This document shows, in pieces, positions 61,384-64,000 of a stretch of DNA of 64,000 nt. Origin of the DNA: Bacillus_BE sp042263505 (GTDB lineage Bacteria > Bacillota > Bacilli > Bacillales > Cytobacillaceae). The stretch is from NCBI RefSeq assembly GCF_042263505.1, contig NZ_JBHKFI010000006.1, positions 1 through 64,000 on the forward strand. Reading direction: 5' to 3'. The first letter of the stretch is position 1; the number at the start of each line of letters is the position of its first letter. The notes beneath the pieces were generated by a model, which made no database searches, was not told the origin of the DNA, and saw only the letters and a list, made by a program, of their open reading frames with translations. A program made the translations under genes and the position numbers.

Positions 61384-62301
61384 TTACTCTTTGTTATTAA
61401 CGAGATGAGCGAAATGAAAATGATCAAACGCATGTAAATCGTTATCTTGATTCCAAAAATATAATTCCTCTATTTGTTCAGGTGAAAGATTTTCATACAA
61501 TAACATATTGGTCGCTTGAATTTCATAATCTAACTTTAGTGGATCAAAGACTGTTTTAATTTTCTCCCCTGTTTGAGCTGTCATTTCTCTCATTTGCAGC
61601 ATTTTCTTTGAAGCATATTGGGTAAGGGCAGTCTCGTCCAGATAATCAAAAACAAATGAGCTCCCCCTTGGAGAAATCTTCGAAACAAGAGTTAACAGCT
61701 GAAGAAAATCCTTACTATCTAAATACATGGACACCCCTAGCAGACTAAAAAAGCTCCATTCCTGCTCGTCAAACCCCGCCTTTTTCAATTCATCCTGCAA
61801 AGAATCACTTGAAAAATCAACAGGAACAAACTTCAAGTTATCTGGAATGCTTATTCCCATTTCCTTTAACCGCTCGATTTTAAAGGTTTGTGTATGTGGA
61901 AGGTCTATTTCGTAAATCCGAAAATCCTGTGGAAAATTCTTCTGCCTTAATGCAAACGTATCCAACCCAGCACCTAAAATCACATATTGTCTAACACCGC
62001 GTTGAATAGCCATAAGAAGCTGATCCTCTGCGTATTTTGCTCGACTAACAAGCTGGGGCACACATTGTGTATTCATCACCCAATTTAATTTTTCCTCTTC
62101 ATTGCAAAAAAATGCAGCCCTTTCTGGATCGAAAAAGTAAATTGCTTTCGTCCATATACTTGTCAAAAAGCTGATTTCTTCTGGTCTTAAAAGCTTCTTT
62201 GCAGCAAAATCGTTAAAAATTGGCTTGACACTATTTGTCGCATGATAAGATCGAGCAAAACAGCTAACAAATGCCGTTAAACTTTCTTCGTAATTCTCCA
62301 T
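61384..62301 (-). CDS. SAM-dependent methyltransferase, TIGR00027/LCMT-like
   Basis: 305-aa class I methyltransferase of the leucine carboxyl methyltransferase-like family. The SAM motif is QYVILGAGLDTFALR, followed by the acidic IYEIDLPHTQ and VPVDFSSDSL, and the FSLLGVSMYLDSK segment. Members with this layout methylate carboxyl groups of small molecules or polyketides; the substrate here is unknown. ATG at 62301 follows GGTGGAG. It is preceded by the terminator of pepF and probably has its own promoter. Confidence 0.87.
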   Translation of the reverse strand: MENYEESLTAFVSCFARSYHATNSVKPIFNDFAAKKLLRPEEISFLTSIWTKAIYFFDPERAAFFCNEEEKLNWVMNTQCVPQLVSRAKYAEDQLLMAIQRGVRQYVILGAGLDTFALRQKNFPQDFRIYEIDLPHTQTFKIERLKEMGISIPDNLKFVPVDFSSDSLQDELKKAGFDEQEWSFFSLLGVSMYLDSKDFLQLLTLVSKISPRGSSFVFDYLDETALTQYASKKMLQMREMTAQTGEKIKTVFDPLKLDYEIQATNMLLYENLSPEQIEELYFWNQDNDLHAFDHFHFAHLVNNKE

Positions 62302-62324
62302 CAGCTCTCCACCTTTCAAATAGC

Positions 62325-62358
62325 AAAAAACTCCCTAGAGTTTTTTCTCTAGAGAGTT
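62325..62358 (-). terminator. Terminator of pepF
   Basis: AACTCTCTAGAG pairs with CTCTAGGGAGTT on the minus strand (one G-U), followed by TTTTTT. It lies about 120 nt past the pepF stop. Confidence 0.75.
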
Positions 62359-62477
62359 ATATTAAAGCAGAAGTAGCTATCAGTCAAATAAAATTTCATT
62401 ATAACACAAATATCAATATTTGTCAATATGTTTTTTTTGCAATTTATATATTATTCTTTTGTAGGCCAGAACTGAGT

Positions 62478-64000
62478 TTATGGAAGTTGTGCAAATTCTT
62501 CTATTAATTCGCCAAATTTCGTTAATGCATTATCAAGCGGTTCTCGGGCGGTTAAGTCAACCCCTGTATTTTTTAATAATTCCAATGGATAATCCGAGCT
62601 TCCACTCTTTAAAAATTTAATATAGGCATTCAGCGTTTGTTGGTCTCCTTCAAATATTTTTGTGGCTATATATATGGCTGAAGCATATCCCGTTGCGTAT
62701 TTATAGACATAAAATGGACGATAAAAATGCGGAATCCGTGACCATCCATATTTTACTTCATCCTCAAAAACCAGTTCGTTCCCATTATATTCTCTAAATA
62801 ATCTTTCATACACTTGATTGAATACCTCTACATTCAGCGGTACTCCCTGTTCGACCATTTCATGCGTTATCATTTCAAACTCAGCAAACATAACCTGAGT
62901 AAAAAACGTTCCCTTAAATTGATCAATGAAATGATTAAGTAAGTGCTTACGTATAGATGGATTGGTTTCTGTTTTTAATAAATAGAGAATAAGGAGAACC
63001 TCGTTCACCGTAGAAGCCACTTCCGCCACAAAGATGCTGTAGCCTGCATAAATTTGCGGCTGATGTTTTGAACTAAGTGTGCTATGCACCCCATGACCAC
63101 ATTCATGTACTAATGTAAATAAGCTATCGAGATCATCATGATGATTTAAAAGAATAAAAGGATGAACGCCATAAACCCCAAGATTATAGGCACCTGAACG
63201 TTTTCCTGGTGTTTCACGCACATCAAGAAACCTCCCATTGCGGAATTCCTTTAAAATGTTGAGGTATTCTTCCCCAAGTGGGGCTAATGCCTTAAGCATG
63301 GTTGCATATGCCTCGTTATAAGTAATAACAGGTTTTACCCCTTTCACCAACGGAACACTCATATCATAAGCCCGCAGCTCATTAAGGCCAAGCTTTTCTT
63401 TACGAATCTCTGTGTAGCGATGAAGGAGTTCAAGATGATTCTTTGTCGTCTGGATGAGATTTACATAAACCTTCTTCGGCACTCGATCCCCAAACAATCC
63501 TTTTTCGAGTGCGGAAGGATAATTTCTGAGTCTTGCAAGTGTCACATTATTTTTAATGGCCGCACTCAGTGTTGAAGCTATCGAATTTTTCAATTGAACA
63601 TATGGCTGATAATAAGCCTTATAAGCTTCCTTACGCTTCTTTCGATTCTCATCCTCGATTAATTTCGAATACATTCCTCTCGTTAATTCAACCTTTTCCC
63701 CATTGTCATTCGTTACTTCACCAAAGCGAATATCTGCGTTATTGATCATTCCATACGTTTTATTAGGTGCGGAAAGTGCCTCTCCAAGCTGGGAAAGGAT
63801 CCCTTCCTGATCTTTACTTAAGACATGTGGCTTATAGCGAAAAGATTCCAATAAATCCTTTTCAAAATATTGAAGACTAGGCTCCTCTCTTATGTATTTT
63901 TTCAAAGTGTCTTCTTCTAAGCTTAATAAAAATGGCATAAAAAAGGAGGTAGAGGCATTCACCTTGACACTGAGCTGACGGGCACGGTCAAGTAAGGATT
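62478..64000 (-). CDS. pepF: Oligoendopeptidase F (M3), 3' part; start lies beyond the window
   Basis: Cytosolic zinc metallopeptidase that degrades oligopeptides. The visible 506 codons include the zinc motif LVHECGHGVHS (HExxH) and the distal Glu region FVAEVASTVNEVLL. The frame stays open to the right edge: codons upstream of the GTG at 63962 read SLLDRARQLSVKVNAS, which continues the family sequence (ASTSFFMPFLLS follows). The gene is therefore cut by the window, and GTG 63962 is not the start. The C-terminus and terminator are complete. Confidence 0.93.
   Translation of the reverse strand, partial: SLLDRARQLSVKVNASTSFFMPFLLSLEEDTLKKYIREEPSLQYFEKDLLESFRYKPHVLSKDQEGILSQLGEALSAPNKTYGMINNADIRFGEVTNDNGEKVELTRGMYSKLIEDENRKKRKEAYKAYYQPYVQLKNSIASTLSAAIKNNVTLARLRNYPSALEKGLFGDRVPKKVYVNLIQTTKNHLELLHRYTEIRKEKLGLNELRAYDMSVPLVKGVKPVITYNEAYATMLKALAPLGEEYLNILKEFRNGRFLDVRETPGKRSGAYNLGVYGVHPFILLNHHDDLDSLFTLVHECGHGVHSTLSSKHQPQIYAGYSIFVAEVASTVNEVLLILYLLKTETNPSIRKHLLNHFIDQFKGTFFTQVMFAEFEMITHEMVEQGVPLNVEVFNQVYERLFREYNGNELVFEDEVKYGWSRIPHFYRPFYVYKYATGYASAIYIATKIFEGDQQTLNAYIKFLKSGSSDYPLELLKNTGVDLTAREPLDNALTKFGELIEEFAQLP

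Overview
The window looks like chromosome of a low-GC, spore-forming Bacillaceae species (Bacillus sensu lato). Reasons: AT-rich intergenic DNA, strong GGAGG ribosome binding sites with frequent TTG and GTG starts, CcpA (cre) boxes, a CIRCE heat-shock operator, a preQ1 riboswitch, a GerPA/PF-like spore peptide, and Bacillus-type versions of glgBCDA, queCDE, htpG, mbcS and azoR. No rRNA, tRNA, prophage or CRISPR array was seen. Most genes lie on the minus strand.

Layout. 0-5.3 kb: the end of an IS3-like element, a HAD phosphatase, a polar amino-acid ABC importer (lipoprotein, permease, ATPase), an unannotated 43-codon gene with its own cre site and terminator, a Mug-type DNA glycosylase and a tRNA-binding-domain protein. 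5.6-13.3 kb: a complete four-gene Wadjet (Jet) SMC-type anti-plasmid system in the order jetD-jetA-jetB-jetC, every junction overlapping. 13.9-16.5 kb: queC-queD-queE-folE behind a preQ1-I riboswitch. 16.9-20.3 kb: azoreductase with a divergent TetR regulator, an MFS exporter and a small membrane protein. 20.6-33.3 kb: acyl-CoA ligase plus carboxyltransferase pair, PPOX-fold protein, a decayed Nudix gene, MFS, GyrI-like, GNAT, GerP-like and DUF2332 proteins, an MbcS-like acyl-CoA synthetase, VOC protein and a beta-hydroxyacid dehydrogenase. 33.4-37.2 kb: a decayed GNAT gene, a two-gene membrane/MltG-like operon, a small Cys-containing protein, a Crp/Fnr regulator and an ADP-ribosylglycohydrolase. 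37.7-43.6 kb: thiolase and type-II hydroxyacyl-CoA dehydrogenase, then a compact operon of a divergent Lgt paralogue, a tetraether-synthase-like radical SAM protein and a three-helix membrane protein, and an SDR. 43.6-50.8 kb: glgB-glgC-glgD-glgA (no glgP) and a GH15-like gene, both with cre boxes. 51-64 kb: secreted subtilisin, HAD phosphatase, HtpG under CIRCE, a GH73 autolysin with seven wall-binding-like repeats, acylphosphatase, a methyltransferase, and the 3' part of oligoendopeptidase F, which runs off the right edge.

Most interesting points. (1) The Lgt-like / radical SAM / small membrane protein operon (40.2-42.7 kb) looks like a membrane-lipid or lipoprotein-anchor modification system; the Lgt paralogue lacks residues that are essential in real Lgt. 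(2) A GC-rich, highly structured repeat occurs twice in opposite orientation (49.64-49.79 kb and 60.62-60.95 kb), each copy bounded by TTTAT on both sides; one copy is a triple internal deletion of the other, which suggests a small non-autonomous mobile element or mobile structured RNA. (3) The Wadjet operon is intact. (4) HrcA control of htpG and CcpA control of the glycogen genes are visible in the DNA.

Starts were moved from the longest open frame wherever a Shine-Dalgarno sequence or family alignment indicated it; these choices are explained in the entries. All family assignments come from reading motifs and remembered family features, not from database searches.
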